Shown here piece by piece: positions 17,437 through 25,840 of a DNA stretch of 64,000 bases. The stretch is from a bacterium (GTDB taxonomy: Bacteria; JAJVIF01): contig JAJVIF010000001.1 of NCBI GenBank assembly GCA_022072165.1, positions 1,816,575 through 1,880,574 on the forward strand, read 5' to 3'. The position numbers were made by a program, and so were the translations under genes. The notes beneath the pieces were generated by a model. It had not been told where the DNA came from. It saw only the letters and a program-made list of their open reading frames with translations, and searched no databases. How positions within the stretch are numbered: position 1 is the stretch's first letter; every line of letters starts with the position of its first letter.

Positions 17437-18111
17437 ATGAAAAAGCGTCTCCTCACTGCCGCCGACTTCAGCCCGGAACCTCCTGCCAGCATCGATCTGG
17501 ACAGCGTGATTCTGTCCCCCAGCGCCCGGATGCTTGCGGAGCGCCTCGGCATCCCGTTCCACAAAGGGGGGAAGCCCCTCGATGCGAGTGCGCCAGGGTC
17601 CGGGAAAGTGGGGGGTTCGGGAGCCGGGGATTACACCCTGGTCCGTCCGGCCTTCACTCCCTCCGGGCAGGTCCCCCGCTTTGGGAACCCGACGCATCAG
17701 CAGCAGGCACCCCTGCACGGCAGCAAGGCCTGGCGGGAAGCCCATGGTCCGGAGCTGGAGCGGGTCCGGCAACTCGTGCGGGATCGCCTGGGACCCGGTG
17801 CAAGCCAGCAGGAGATCGAACGGGGAGTCGCACAGGTGATGGAGCGCCTGCCCGCAACCCCGCCGACCAGTGGCGGGTCAGGGAGCGGACGCCCGGTCGG
17901 GGATCCGTTAGCGCCGGGGGGGGCCTCCCCTTTCGCGCCACCCCCGCCGGGGGGCGTCCCGACCACGACTCCCATGATCCATAGCGGTGAAGGGGCTGTG
18001 ACCTATCGCGGCAACGCCGGGGAAGTCCACATCATCCTGTCACCGGCGAGCAAGAGTTACCTGATCCGGGTCCAGCACGGCATCGCCAAAATCACGGAGT
18101 TGCCGGAGTAA
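17437..18111 (+). CDS. hypothetical protein with EutQ/EutT-like N-terminal segment
   Basis: 224 aa from ATG 17437; TATACT at 17396-17401 may be its -10 box. The first 45 residues (KKRLLTAADF, then ILSPSARMLAERLGI) resemble the short "TPAAR..A...GI" segment found at the start of EutQ, EutT and similar proteins, but the rest does not. The middle has one helical part (SKAWREAHGPELERVRQLVR, then ERGVAQVMERL), then a Pro/Gly-rich linker and a C-terminal EVHIILSPASKSYLIRVQHG. It is 6 bases upstream of the ACT-domain gene and likely cotranscribed. Function unknown; the N-terminal similarity is weak. Confidence 0.45.
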   Translation: MKKRLLTAADFSPEPPASIDLDSVILSPSARMLAERLGIPFHKGGKPLDASAPGSGKVGGSGAGDYTLVRPAFTPSGQVPRFGNPTHQQQAPLHGSKAWREAHGPELERVRQLVRDRLGPGASQQEIERGVAQVMERLPATPPTSGGSGSGRPVGDPLAPGGASPFAPPPPGGVPTTTPMIHSGEGAVTYRGNAGEVHIILSPASKSYLIRVQHGIAKITELPE

Positions 18112-18117
18112 TCGCTC

Positions 18118-18426
18118 ATGGCCGATCCCTTCCCCTCGCCGCTTCCTGCGCAGCGCAACGCCGCCATCCTGACCGCCATCGGCCTGGATGGTCCGGGGAT
18201 TCTGGCGCGTCTGACCGGGCGCGTCGCGGCGCTGGGCGGCAATGTCCTGGACCTGCAGCAGACCCTGATCGGACGCTATTTCGCGATCACGATGCTGGTG
18301 GATCTGGCCCCGGCGCGACTCGATTTCACGGCCTTTCGTGATGATCTGGTCCGTGAGGGCGAGACGCTGGGGGTGCGGGTCCTGATCGCCCATGAAGAGG
18401 CGTTCCGCGCCATGCACCGGGTCTGA
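18118..18426 (+). CDS. ACT-domain protein
   Basis: 102 aa. A single ACT domain occupies most of the protein: AAILTAIGLDGPGILARLTG at the start gives the first strand and the Gly-rich ligand-binding turn, followed by GGNVLDLQQTLIGRYFAITMLVDL. This matches the UPF0237/GcvR-like class of stand-alone ACT proteins, which bind amino acids and may regulate metabolism. No catalytic domain is attached. It follows the 17437 gene after 6 bases, and is followed by a repeat doublet that separates it from the convergent lptC-like gene. Confidence 0.8.
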   Translation: MADPFPSPLPAQRNAAILTAIGLDGPGILARLTGRVAALGGNVLDLQQTLIGRYFAITMLVDLAPARLDFTAFRDDLVREGETLGVRVLIAHEEAFRAMHRV

Positions 18427-18442
18427 TACTCCAACCCGGAGG

Positions 18443-18573
18443 CCGGATCTTTAGACCCGGAACGATCAGATGCTCCTGCTCCATGCGGAGTTCTGCGATT
18501 CGCATCGGCGCTCGGTGCACTCCGGTTGGGGCGTCACCCGACGGATTGGTACGAACCAGGTCTAAAGACCTGG
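18443..18573. repeat. inverted palindrome doublet (REPIN-like), copy 2
   Basis: Left arm CCGGATCTTTAGACCCGG (18443-18460), right arm CCAGGTCTAAAGACCTGG (18556-18573). The arms have opposite polarity (CTTTAG versus CTAAAG) and are 113 bp apart start to start. It sits between the ends of two convergent genes. Confidence 0.65.
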
Positions 18574-18591
18574 TGTCCGGAAGTCCGCTCG

Positions 18592-19242
18592 TCAGGCTCC
18601 CGGCCCCTGGATTTCTACACCGCCGGTCAGGTCGTACTTCGCGGTCCCATCAGCGACAAACGTCACCACCAGTCGTTGTGCGGAAACCCGCAATCCCGAC
18701 CGTTCCACCAGCAGCGGCGAGCCGGTCAGTTCCAGTTGCTCCGTGAGTCCGTTCCAGAAGGCCGAATCGGCGGTGAAGTGCTCGCTGCCATCGGCGTTCC
18801 GTCCCTCGATGGGACCAGCCAGCGATAGCCTGACATTCCCCGCCTGATGCATCTCACCGGACGGCGCTTGCTCCAGGGTCCCCCGCGCGGCAGTGATGAC
18901 AAAATTGCGAGTGGCGGGATAGAGCACGATAGTCGGATGATCGAAGGTGGTGGTGCTTTCGATGCCGCCAGCGGTCTTGGGGACCCGGAGTTGCCAGCGG
19001 ACCGCGCTGGTGTCGGGGTCCAGCGACTGGATCCGGACTTCCGTGGCGATGAGGGCGGTCCCTACCGGATCATCCGATTCCACTTTCGCCCGGTCCGGGG
19101 GTGCGACCGCCGGATTGCTCGCGACCACGGCGTAGGTCACATAGCCAATCAGTCCAGCCATCACGCCCCATCCCAGGATGTACCCCAGCTCCGGAAAGCG
19201 GGATCGAACCGGGGCAGTCTCGGGAGTGGCGGCCTGGGTCAT
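18592..19242 (-). CDS. lptC: LptC-like lipopolysaccharide export protein
   Basis: 216 aa from ATG 19242 (the frame extends to 19296 without a better start). One N-terminal membrane anchor (LGYILGWGVMAGLIGYVTYA), then a periplasmic beta-jellyroll region of LptC/OstA type: TTTFDHPTIVLYPATRNFVI, AARGTLEQAPSGEMHQAGNV, and FTADSAFWNGLTEQLELTGS with LTGGVEIQGPG at the end. LptC couples the inner-membrane LptBFG ATPase to the LptA bridge. Its presence points to a diderm envelope. No lptA, lptB, lptF or lptG is next to it. The divergent neighbour (19307) starts 64 bases away. Confidence 0.7.
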   Translation of the reverse strand: MTQAATPETAPVRSRFPELGYILGWGVMAGLIGYVTYAVVASNPAVAPPDRAKVESDDPVGTALIATEVRIQSLDPDTSAVRWQLRVPKTAGGIESTTTFDHPTIVLYPATRNFVITAARGTLEQAPSGEMHQAGNVRLSLAGPIEGRNADGSEHFTADSAFWNGLTEQLELTGSPLLVERSGLRVSAQRLVVTFVADGTAKYDLTGGVEIQGPGA

Positions 19243-19306
19243 GCTGATCGGTATCGTGCCACAGCCTGTACACTGGCGACGCTGTGCGCTGTACACTCCC
19301 CTCTCG

Positions 19307-20122
19307 ATGACCCGGCCTCTTCCTGACCGATTCCAGCAGGCGATGATGCTCGCTGCAGGCGCGGCCCTCGGCTACCTGACCCTCCTCGACTGGTTCGGCA
19401 TCTGGTTCCACGTCCCCTGGCAGCGCTATCCGTTCATGCTGATCGGGGCGGTCCTCGTCTGGGCGGCCTATCGGGGCATCGCCAGCGACCCCCACATCTC
19501 ACGTCCGACTCAACAGGGCCTCTGGTGGGGCCTGCTGGGTTTCGCCGGTGGTTATGCCCTACAGGTGGTCTATCTCTGGAACCGGGCGGGGGCGATGCTC
19601 CCCCGGTCGATTCTTCCCGAAACACCCCAATTGCAGCTTTATGGCAAAGCGCTTCTGGGCGCAGATGAGGCGACGGTGGTCCGGATGACCGCCAGTGGAC
19701 TGACCAGCGAGGCGCGCTGGGCGAGTCTGCTGCTCGTGATCACGCTGGTGTTGCTGTTGCTCATACTCGCCCGGGCAGGAGCATGGCATCTGGACGTGGC
19801 ATTGCGACGCGCCGCTGATCCTGATACGGCGAGTCGACGGACCCACTTCCTGCAGCAACAGCGCTGGACGCTCCTGTGGGTCATGCTCCTGGTGGGGGGC
19901 GTCACGCTGCTTCTGGGATGCGATCCGCGTCCGATGGATTTCGCAGAGGGTCTCGCGCTGTCGTGGGCGCAGCAGCATGGTGCAATATTCGGATTCCTCG
20001 CGGGCTACAGCATCGCATCGCGACGTCGCCCCCCCATCGCGCCCACACCCCGTCGGACCCGGCAGCCGATCCCCCATCCGGTGCGGACTCCGGGGCTGCC
20101 CGGACGTTCGGCCCTCGTTTGA
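19307..20122 (+). CDS. polytopic membrane protein of unknown function
   Basis: 271 aa from ATG 19307. The frame is open further upstream but would overlap the divergent lptC start. About six hydrophobic segments: two near the N-terminus (MMLAAGAALGYLTLL; YPFMLIGAVLVWAAYRGIA), one around residue 75 (LWWGLLGFAGGYALQVVYLW), one near 150 (LLLVITLVLLLLILA), and two in the last 90 residues (WVMLLVGGVTLLLG; IFGFLAGYSIAS). A basic Pro/Arg tail follows. No family motif recognised. The gene may share a control region with the lptC-like gene, hinting at an envelope role. Confidence 0.6.
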   Translation: MTRPLPDRFQQAMMLAAGAALGYLTLLDWFGIWFHVPWQRYPFMLIGAVLVWAAYRGIASDPHISRPTQQGLWWGLLGFAGGYALQVVYLWNRAGAMLPRSILPETPQLQLYGKALLGADEATVVRMTASGLTSEARWASLLLVITLVLLLLILARAGAWHLDVALRRAADPDTASRRTHFLQQQRWTLLWVMLLVGGVTLLLGCDPRPMDFAEGLALSWAQQHGAIFGFLAGYSIASRRRPPIAPTPRRTRQPIPHPVRTPGLPGRSALV

Positions 20123-20250
20123 AAATGCCTCAGAGCATGGAGTAGACTTGCACTATCCCTGTCCCTCCTCCGGACGGTGCCGCTTTGTGGGCTACCGAAT
20201 GGTGGAGGGGGAGTGGCAGACTCCGCGATCGGAACCGGCAACGCACGTCC

Positions 20251-20811
20251 ATGGCCGACGTTTCCTCATCGACAACGCTGCACTGCACGGTGGGCATCGA
20301 GCTCCCCGGTGGGCAATTGCGCCCCTTTCTGGAGTACGGGACCCTGTTCCCGACCCCCCAGGAGCGTGTGCGGCTGGTGTCGAAGCTCCGGGAGCGGAAT
20401 CGGCTGGAGCTGCGGGTTTTGGCCAGGCTCAACGGGCAGCCTGCGGTCTGTCTCGGGTCCGCGCGTCTGAGTAACATCCGGCTCAATGCCCAGGGTGAAG
20501 CTCAGTTACTGGTCAGTATGCAAAGCGACTCGCCCGAGTTCGCGGAGCTGCAGATTCAGGATGAACTGGGGAAGGGGGAAGTCATCGCGACTTTCCGTCT
20601 CCCTCAGGAAACGTCTGCTGATGGAGTGCCAGTCGTGGCCGCTCCCCGGGTCCCGGGGTCAGAGGCCATCGACAAGCTCCTGGAGCGCGTGAGCGCTCTG
20701 GAGCACGAACTGGAGCTTCGTTATCAGGACGATGTCAGGCCAGGGGGCAATGGTGCCCAGGACACTTCCCGTCATGGTGCGGGAGCCGAGGATGCCGGTC
20801 ACAATCTGTAG
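20251..20811 (+). CDS. stand-alone Hsp70 (DnaK) substrate-binding-domain-like protein
   Basis: 186 aa from ATG 20251. TAGACT at 20143-20148 may be the -10 box. Residues about 10-115 follow the layout of the DnaK beta-sandwich substrate-binding domain: TVGIELPGGQLRPFLEYGTL aligns with the GIET.GG....LI..NT strand pair, FPTPQERVRLVSKLRERN with IPTK.s..FsTa.dnQ, then LELRVLARLNGQP and LGSARLSNIRLNAQGEAQLL. There is no nucleotide-binding domain. A short helix (AIDKLLERVSALEHELELRY) follows and the tail is Gly/Asp-rich. The two genes downstream encode coiled-coil proteins. Role as a holdase or adaptor is inference. Confidence 0.6.
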   Translation: MADVSSSTTLHCTVGIELPGGQLRPFLEYGTLFPTPQERVRLVSKLRERNRLELRVLARLNGQPAVCLGSARLSNIRLNAQGEAQLLVSMQSDSPEFAELQIQDELGKGEVIATFRLPQETSADGVPVVAAPRVPGSEAIDKLLERVSALEHELELRYQDDVRPGGNGAQDTSRHGAGAEDAGHNL

Positions 20812-20889
20812 CCGGTTGCTGGCTGGAGGGATCCGGCCATTAGCGAGCCCCATCAGGGCCATTGTTGACTCAGGAGAGGACGTCGCTGC

Positions 20890-21639
20890 ATGACGACCGT
20901 CGAAGAACTGACCCGGGCACTTCAGGAAACCCGTCGTGAACTCGAGGATGCCCGGCAGCGCAATACCCTGCTGGAACAGGAACTCGAGCGCCTTAAGGGG
21001 CGTGCTGGAGGCGGACTTTCCGCAGGTCCGCAACTGGCCCCACTCACCGCGCCTTCGCTGGCGGCCTCGCCCCTCGGAGCCCCGTCGCTGGGCAGGCCGA
21101 TGGCCCCTCTCGGCAGCACGGCTGCCGCGGAGAGTGAGTCGGCAGTCCCCGATCTTTCCGCGCCGCTCATGGATGGCGGCTCCGATGCGGAGCTGGATGA
21201 GGTCCGACGGCAGCTCGAGGAACTGACCAAAGAGAAACACGATGTCGAGCAGCGCAAGTGGACGATCGACAAAGAGAACATCGCCCTCAAGGAGCAGCTG
21301 AACAAGCTCAAGGTCCAGGGGCAGAACAATCAGAAGATCATTGAAGAGCAGGTCGAGAAGTCGGACCGCAAGGAAAACCAGAACTTCAAGACTCGTCTGG
21401 AACTCACGGACCTGCGCAAGGGTCTCAGCCTGGCCAAGGGCGAGCGGGAGAAGCAGGAAGCCGCCAACACTGCCCTGCACAAAGAGTGTCTGGAGCTGGA
21501 AGCCGAGATCCTCCACTACCGGGCTCTGGTCGATGTCGAAACCCAGCGCAAGGACATCATCCAGTCCGAACTCAATCGCCAGCAGGACATCCTGGGGCAG
21601 TACCAGAGTGGGTTCCTCGCCCGCTTCTACGATAAGTAA
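20890..21639 (+). CDS. coiled-coil protein (operon with the SBD-like protein)
   Basis: 249 aa, cytoplasmic, with ATG 20890 preceded by AGGAGAGGACG. The N-terminal helix (TVEELTRALQETRRELEDAR, ending near residue 40) is followed by a Gly/Ala/Pro-rich linker of about 60 residues. A long heptad-rich coiled coil then runs from about residue 105 to 240 (LDEVRRQLEELTKEKHDVEQ; KENQNFKTRLELTDLRKGLS). It ends LARFYDK. No enzymatic motif. It lies between the Hsp70-SBD-like gene and a second coiled-coil gene, 41 bases before the latter, so the three probably form one complex or pathway. Confidence 0.6.
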   Translation: MTTVEELTRALQETRRELEDARQRNTLLEQELERLKGRAGGGLSAGPQLAPLTAPSLAASPLGAPSLGRPMAPLGSTAAAESESAVPDLSAPLMDGGSDAELDEVRRQLEELTKEKHDVEQRKWTIDKENIALKEQLNKLKVQGQNNQKIIEEQVEKSDRKENQNFKTRLELTDLRKGLSLAKGEREKQEAANTALHKECLELEAEILHYRALVDVETQRKDIIQSELNRQQDILGQYQSGFLARFYDK

Positions 21640-21680
21640 CCCGCTTCAGTACACCTTTCGTCACCGGAGAGTCGCGTCCC

Positions 21681-22526
21681 ATGTCCATGGATCCCCGCCA
21701 GCGCCAGAAAGAAATCCTCCGCATGAAGCGGGAGATTGAGTTGATTCAGGCGTCCATCGAGAAAAACTCCCAGGCTGCAGGGCAGAAGCAGTCGGAAAAC
21801 AAGCAACTGGAAGACGCCATCCGGGGGCAGGAGGCCGAGAACGACAAGCTCGGCGGGCGGGTCGAGGAACTGGAGGGGCAGATTGTCGAACTCGATGAGG
21901 AATTCCGCGACAATCAGATGACTGCCACCCGGCTGCGACGGGAAATCAAAGCCGAGGAAAACAACCTGAAGATTCTGGTGTACATCGGCACCGGCAAGCG
22001 GGATCGCGACATCTTCGACTCGATCATCGAGGAACTCCCGGCCGACTCCCCCTATCGCGGCGCGGTCAAGCAGGAGAATCTGGAGACTCGTCAGGCCCGC
22101 CTGAAGAATCATCTGGCGGACCTGGAAAACCACCTGAAGGATCTCCGTCGCAACTGCAACGATCTGGAACTGAAGCTGCGCCGCAGCGAGGCCAAGATCG
22201 AGGAGATTCAGAAGCACCCGATGTCGAAGCCAGTAACGGCGAAAATCGAGAAGCAGCAGCGGCTCGACCGGCAGGAGCGCGAAGCCAAGGGCATCAAAGA
22301 GCGGACCATGGCGGAACGTCTGCACGAGCTCGAGGGGATCAGGATTTTGTCGTCAGCGGAGTATCTGCAGCAGCTGGTGGAGAAGGAAGGGACCGGTCCG
22401 CTGGGTGCGGTCTCCGGGCAGTCCGGCCAGAGTGTCGCGGCAGCGCCGGAGGAGGCGCCTGCAACGGCACCTGCCGCCTCCGCCAACGCCGATGCCGGGG
22501 GCTCGGGCCTCGACCTGAGCTTCTAG
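21681..22526 (+). CDS. coiled-coil protein, second in the SBD operon
   Basis: 281 aa from ATG 21681 (MSMDPRQRQKEILRMKREIE). It is nearly all charged alpha-helix: heptads over about residues 5-85, a short non-helical part (LKILVYIGTGKRDRDIFDSI, residues about 95-115), and a second coiled coil from 135 to 215. The last 50 residues are Ala/Pro/Gly-rich and likely disordered. No known domain recognised. Its position after the Hsp70-SBD-like gene and another coiled-coil gene suggests a structural or scaffold role. Ends with TAG just before a repeat doublet. Confidence 0.6.
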   Translation: MSMDPRQRQKEILRMKREIELIQASIEKNSQAAGQKQSENKQLEDAIRGQEAENDKLGGRVEELEGQIVELDEEFRDNQMTATRLRREIKAEENNLKILVYIGTGKRDRDIFDSIIEELPADSPYRGAVKQENLETRQARLKNHLADLENHLKDLRRNCNDLELKLRRSEAKIEEIQKHPMSKPVTAKIEKQQRLDRQEREAKGIKERTMAERLHELEGIRILSSAEYLQQLVEKEGTGPLGAVSGQSGQSVAAAPEEAPATAPAASANADAGGSGLDLSF

Positions 22527-22544
22527 TCGCCTTGAGTCCGGACA

Positions 22545-22677
22545 CCAGGTCTTTAGACCTGGGCTGTCCAGGTACGACGCCTCCTGCATCAACCATCGCG
22601 CGCTAGCTGCTGCTCGTCACACGAAGGTACGTTTCGGCGAGCGGAGCGTCCTCGACGCGCCGGGTCTAAAGACCCGG
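22545..22677. repeat. inverted palindrome doublet (REPIN-like), copy 3
   Basis: Left arm CCAGGTCTTTAGACCTGG (22545-22562), a perfect 18-bp palindrome. Right arm CCGGGTCTAAAGACCCGG (22660-22677), also perfect, with the A-T pair at position 3 changed to G-C on both sides. The arms are 115 bp apart with opposite polarity. It is located between the coiled-coil operon and ispE. Confidence 0.7.
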
Positions 22678-22744
22678 CCCCCGATGTCTCCCTCTTTAGT
22701 CATGGACCATCTCGTTGCTTCCCGACTGCTACTATCCCAGCGCG

Positions 22745-23656
22745 ATGGAGCCCCCGACACCTCCCACTGCACTCCGACTGCGGGCCTGTGCGAAGGTCAA
22801 CTTCTATCTCCGCATCCTCGGAACACGGCCCGATGGCTACCACAACCTCGCCACCCTCTTCCAGGCCATCGAGCTCGCCGACACCCTGGAGTTCACCCTG
22901 GAAAAGGGACGCGACCAGATCCATCTCTGGAGCACCCAGCCGGATTTCCCTGATGGCCCCGGCAATCTCATTCATCAGGCCTGGCGTCTGCTGCTGGATC
23001 GGTATCCCAGCCGGATCGCGTCACCTGGACTCCGCTGTCGCATCGACAAGGTCATCCCCATGCAGGCGGGCCTCGGCGGTGGCTCCGCCGATGCTGCGGC
23101 GACACTGGTCGCGCTGAATCACCTCTGGCAACTCGGACTCGCGCAACCGGAGCTCCGGGACCTCGCATTGGAACTCGGGAGCGATGTCCCCTTCCCCCTC
23201 ATTGGGGGGACTGCCTTCGGCACCGGACGTGGCGAAGCCCTCAGCTCGCTCTCGCCCATCCCGACTACCCATCTCCTCCTGCTGCTCCCCCCCTCCGGCT
23301 GCAGCACAGCGGCAGCCTTCGGCTGGTGGGATGCCGCCCACCCGCAGCCTGAAGAATCTCCCAGCCTTACGGAGTTGCAGCAGCTCTGGTCCACCGCGAT
23401 TGAGCAGGGGACCTGGCCGCAGTTTCTGCATAACGACTTCGAGGATCTGATCTGCAGTCGCCATCCGGACATCGCGGCGGTCCGGGATGCCCTCCGGAAT
23501 CGGGGACTCCCGACCGTGCTGACCGGGTCCGGCAGCGCGCTGGTAGGCGTCTGTGCCAGCTACGATGAAGCCACCGCCATCGCCCAGGCCTGGGTCCCGG
23601 TCGCTGGGGAGCGCCTCATCCTGACCGCAACCCGCTCAGGTCCCGGCATCTGGTAG
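22745..23656 (+). CDS. ispE: 4-diphosphocytidyl-2-C-methyl-D-erythritol kinase IspE
   Basis: 303 aa from ATG 22745. It phosphorylates CDP-methylerythritol in the MEP route to isoprenoids. GHMP-kinase signatures are clear: ACAKVNFYLRILGTRPDGYH near the N-terminus, the ATP-binding loop PMQAGLGGGSADAAA about residue 100, LGSDVPFPLIGGTAFGTGRG in the middle, and the C-terminal LTGSGSALVGVCA. TTGCTT at 22715 and TACTAT about 8 bases further on could form a promoter very close to the start. It is followed by an NTP-transferase gene, a common pairing around isoprenoid or nucleotide-sugar genes. Ends with TAG. Confidence 0.93.
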   Translation: MEPPTPPTALRLRACAKVNFYLRILGTRPDGYHNLATLFQAIELADTLEFTLEKGRDQIHLWSTQPDFPDGPGNLIHQAWRLLLDRYPSRIASPGLRCRIDKVIPMQAGLGGGSADAAATLVALNHLWQLGLAQPELRDLALELGSDVPFPLIGGTAFGTGRGEALSSLSPIPTTHLLLLLPPSGCSTAAAFGWWDAAHPQPEESPSLTELQQLWSTAIEQGTWPQFLHNDFEDLICSRHPDIAAVRDALRNRGLPTVLTGSGSALVGVCASYDEATAIAQAWVPVAGERLILTATRSGPGIW

Positions 23657-23715
23657 CCCGTGTTTGATCGACGCTGCAAAGGGCTACGAGTCGCGCTACG
23701 ATTCCGGCACCATCC

Positions 23716-24546
23716 ATGCCCGGCACCCGTATTCCCCTTCCCGATCTGGAGTGTCCCGCCTTTGCCGCACTCCTGCTGGCGGGTGGTGCGACCCCACCAG
23801 ACCTGCTCCCTTTGGGCGCTCCCGAGCGGGCGATGATTCCCCTGCTGGATCGTCCGCTGGCGACCTATGCCCTGACCGCGCTTGAGCGCTGCTCCGCCAT
23901 CGATGCCATTACGCTATTGGGACCGCCCGCCACTGCCAGCCTGGCGCAGAGCCCTCGGGTCACCTGGGTTGCTGATACTGGCACCATGCTGGGCAATCTC
24001 ATGGCAGGACTCACAGCCCTGGCCGACCGCGAGTGGGTTCTGATTGTCGGGTGCGATTCGCCGCTCATCACGAGCGAGATCTGCGAAAACCTCCTGGCAG
24101 AGTGCGCGCAGGCCGAAGCGGACATCTACTACCCCATCGTGCCGAAAGATGTTCTCGAAAGGAAGTACCCCGGCGGCAAGCGGACCTGGGTCACCCTGCG
24201 GGAAGGGACCTACACCGGCGGCAATCTCTTCTTAGTCCGACCCTCTGCCATCCTGAACAATCGGCAGTTGTTCGAGCGGGTCCTGGCGGCCCGCAAAAAT
24301 CCTCTGGCGCTGGCAGGCATTTTCGGACTCCCCTTCATCGCCAAGTTGCTGCTGAAGCACCTGGCGATTGGCGAACTGGAACAGCGCGCTGCCACGTTGC
24401 TCAAGGCGCAGGTCCAGGCGGTGGTGGTGCCGCATCCGGAAATCGGCATCGACCTTGATAAAGCCGCCGATCATGCCCAACTCACGGCGATTCTTCAGAA
24501 GAAACAAGAAAAGAAAACCGGATTTTTTGCGTCGTTGCCAGCCTGA
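23716..24546 (+). CDS. MobA-like NTP transferase family protein
   Basis: 276 aa. The GT-A nucleotidyltransferase fold is indicated by AALLLAGG at the N-terminus (a short form of the LAGGxGxRMG loop, lacking its usual GxRMG end), MIPLLDRPLATYALTALERC, and VLIVGCDSPLITSEICENLL, where Asp binds metal. YTGGNLFLVRPSAI is a further conserved patch. The nucleotide and acceptor cannot be told from sequence. It starts 59 bases after ispE. It is too divergent in the signature loop to call IspD, although an IspD-like step would fit the neighbourhood. Confidence 0.65.
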   Translation: MPGTRIPLPDLECPAFAALLLAGGATPPDLLPLGAPERAMIPLLDRPLATYALTALERCSAIDAITLLGPPATASLAQSPRVTWVADTGTMLGNLMAGLTALADREWVLIVGCDSPLITSEICENLLAECAQAEADIYYPIVPKDVLERKYPGGKRTWVTLREGTYTGGNLFLVRPSAILNNRQLFERVLAARKNPLALAGIFGLPFIAKLLLKHLAIGELEQRAATLLKAQVQAVVVPHPEIGIDLDKAADHAQLTAILQKKQEKKTGFFASLPA

Positions 24547-24655
24547 GCCCTGTGAACGGCGGATTTTTGACCGCACTCGGGAACATGCGAGTCCGTAGGA
24601 CGTCACACCCGCAGTCATCGATTTCATCCACGCGACCGCGTGACAGGAGTCTTCC

Positions 24656-24913
24656 ATGAAGCAGTCCAATCTGAGAGTACGCACCCTGGCCAGTGTCATG
24701 ACGCTGCTCTTCACGCTCGGCGTGGCTGGTGCTGCGCTGGCAGCGCCGGTGCAGGGCGCCGATTCTTCTCGTCCAGGAGTGACCTGTGACAAGGATGGAA
24801 AGGGCGACTCCAAAGACGGCAAGAAGGGCAAAGAGGGGAAGAAGGGGAAGAAAGGCAAAAAGGGGAAAGGCAAAGGGAAGAATGGCAACGGCGGCGGGCA
24901 GGGGGGTCGCTAG
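24656..24913 (+). CDS. small exported Lys/Gly-rich protein
   Basis: 85 aa with ATG 24656. A clear Sec signal peptide (LRVRTLASVMTLLFTLGVAG, then ALAAP cleavage site near residue 30) precedes a mature part of about 55 residues. The last 35 are almost only Lys and Gly (repeats of GKKGK, ending NGNGGGQGGR). Such a polycation would bind anionic polymers such as nucleic acids, LPS or polysaccharide; that is inference. Single gene, followed by a strong hairpin terminator at 24950-24977. No homolog family recognised. The low complexity means database hits would be unreliable. Confidence 0.6.
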   Translation: MKQSNLRVRTLASVMTLLFTLGVAGAALAAPVQGADSSRPGVTCDKDGKGDSKDGKKGKEGKKGKKGKKGKGKGKNGNGGGQGGR

Positions 24914-24949
24914 TCACCGACTTGCCAGTCCAACAGTCGTGTGAGCGAA

Positions 24950-24977
24950 GCAGCAGCCCGGACTTCCGGGCTGCTGC
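24950..24977 (+). terminator. hairpin terminator
   Basis: A 12-bp perfect stem (GCAGCAGCCCGG / CCGGGCTGCTGC) with an ACTT loop lies 37 bases after the Lys/Gly-rich gene. The following sequence has only a weak T content. Confidence 0.65.
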
Positions 24978-25069
24978 GTGCTTATCGGACGTACAGGCTT
25001 TCAACCCGACACCTGCAGCAGGAGTCGCATAATGATGTGAGGTACTACGACCGACCCGGAGGTGCGCCG

Positions 25070-25840
25070 ATGCAACACGCTGGACCATCCCTGCTGCTCA
25101 CCACGTTGCTACTGGGGGCGTTGATCTTCCCCGCCGGCGCTGATGAACCAGCGCCCGATGAATCCTTCAGCCTGGGAGTCCTGCGGGCGAATCCCCAGGC
25201 GGATCGCTCACCAATCGATGTGGTGAAGCCTCCGACTGTCATCCGCAAGAAGGACTACGCCCTGGTGATGCAGAGCAGTCCGGCGACCATCCAGGTGGCG
25301 GAGCCATTCACCATCGACCTGCAGCTCCAGACTCCGAATGAAACTGGCCCCCTCGTCCTGGAGCCGGGGACCCAGCCCGCGCTGATTCTGTTGCAGCGTC
25401 GCGGCAATTGCGGGCTGTATGCGCCGATTTCGCAGTCTACCGATGGGACTTCCCTCCCAAGCCCCCTGCTGCTCCCTTATTCAGGCGGCTATGAAGCCTA
25501 TGTCCGGTTCCAGCCTGCTGGACTCACTCCGGTCATTGAGCGCATTCCAGTCTTCGTGGAAGGGGTCGCTGAAATCGGTCGCGACATCACCGCCTTCCCC
25601 CGTCCCAAAGAGAGCTGGAAACTGATGCCGCAGTTCACCGCCGAAGTGAATCAGCGCGTGGGAGCCGCACGTCACACCGGACCGGTCGCGATTTATCCCA
25701 CCGATGCCCCGGCTCCCTGGGGAGCCCTCTATCTGATCACCGACACTCCCACCAGCCAGCTCCTGCCCCAAGCCGACGCGCCACAGCCCGAGGTGCAGTG
25801 GAGCGCGACAAATGTCACAGTGCTCGTAAAAATGCCGTAA
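25070..25840 (+). CDS. exported protein of unknown function
   Basis: 256 aa from ATG 25070, chosen over the longer frame because GGAGGTG lies 6 bases upstream and the signal peptide then starts correctly (AGPSLLLTTLLLGALIFPAG, cleavage after ADE). The mature part looks beta-rich, with TIQVAEPFTIDLQLQTPNET typical of an Ig-like or transglutaminase-associated fold, and a long FRIPV/FVEGVAE segment in the middle. No catalytic motif. It stands upstream of the two Cys-rich genes on the same strand and has no cysteine cluster itself. Probably periplasmic. Confidence 0.5.
   Translation: MQHAGPSLLLTTLLLGALIFPAGADEPAPDESFSLGVLRANPQADRSPIDVVKPPTVIRKKDYALVMQSSPATIQVAEPFTIDLQLQTPNETGPLVLEPGTQPALILLQRRGNCGLYAPISQSTDGTSLPSPLLLPYSGGYEAYVRFQPAGLTPVIERIPVFVEGVAEIGRDITAFPRPKESWKLMPQFTAEVNQRVGAARHTGPVAIYPTDAPAPWGALYLITDTPTSQLLPQADAPQPEVQWSATNVTVLVKMP

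Noticed and set aside
23716-24546. IspD next to ispE
   Set aside because: The N-terminal loop lacks the IspD GxGxRMG pattern and the conserved CDP-ME site motifs; called a generic NTP transferase.
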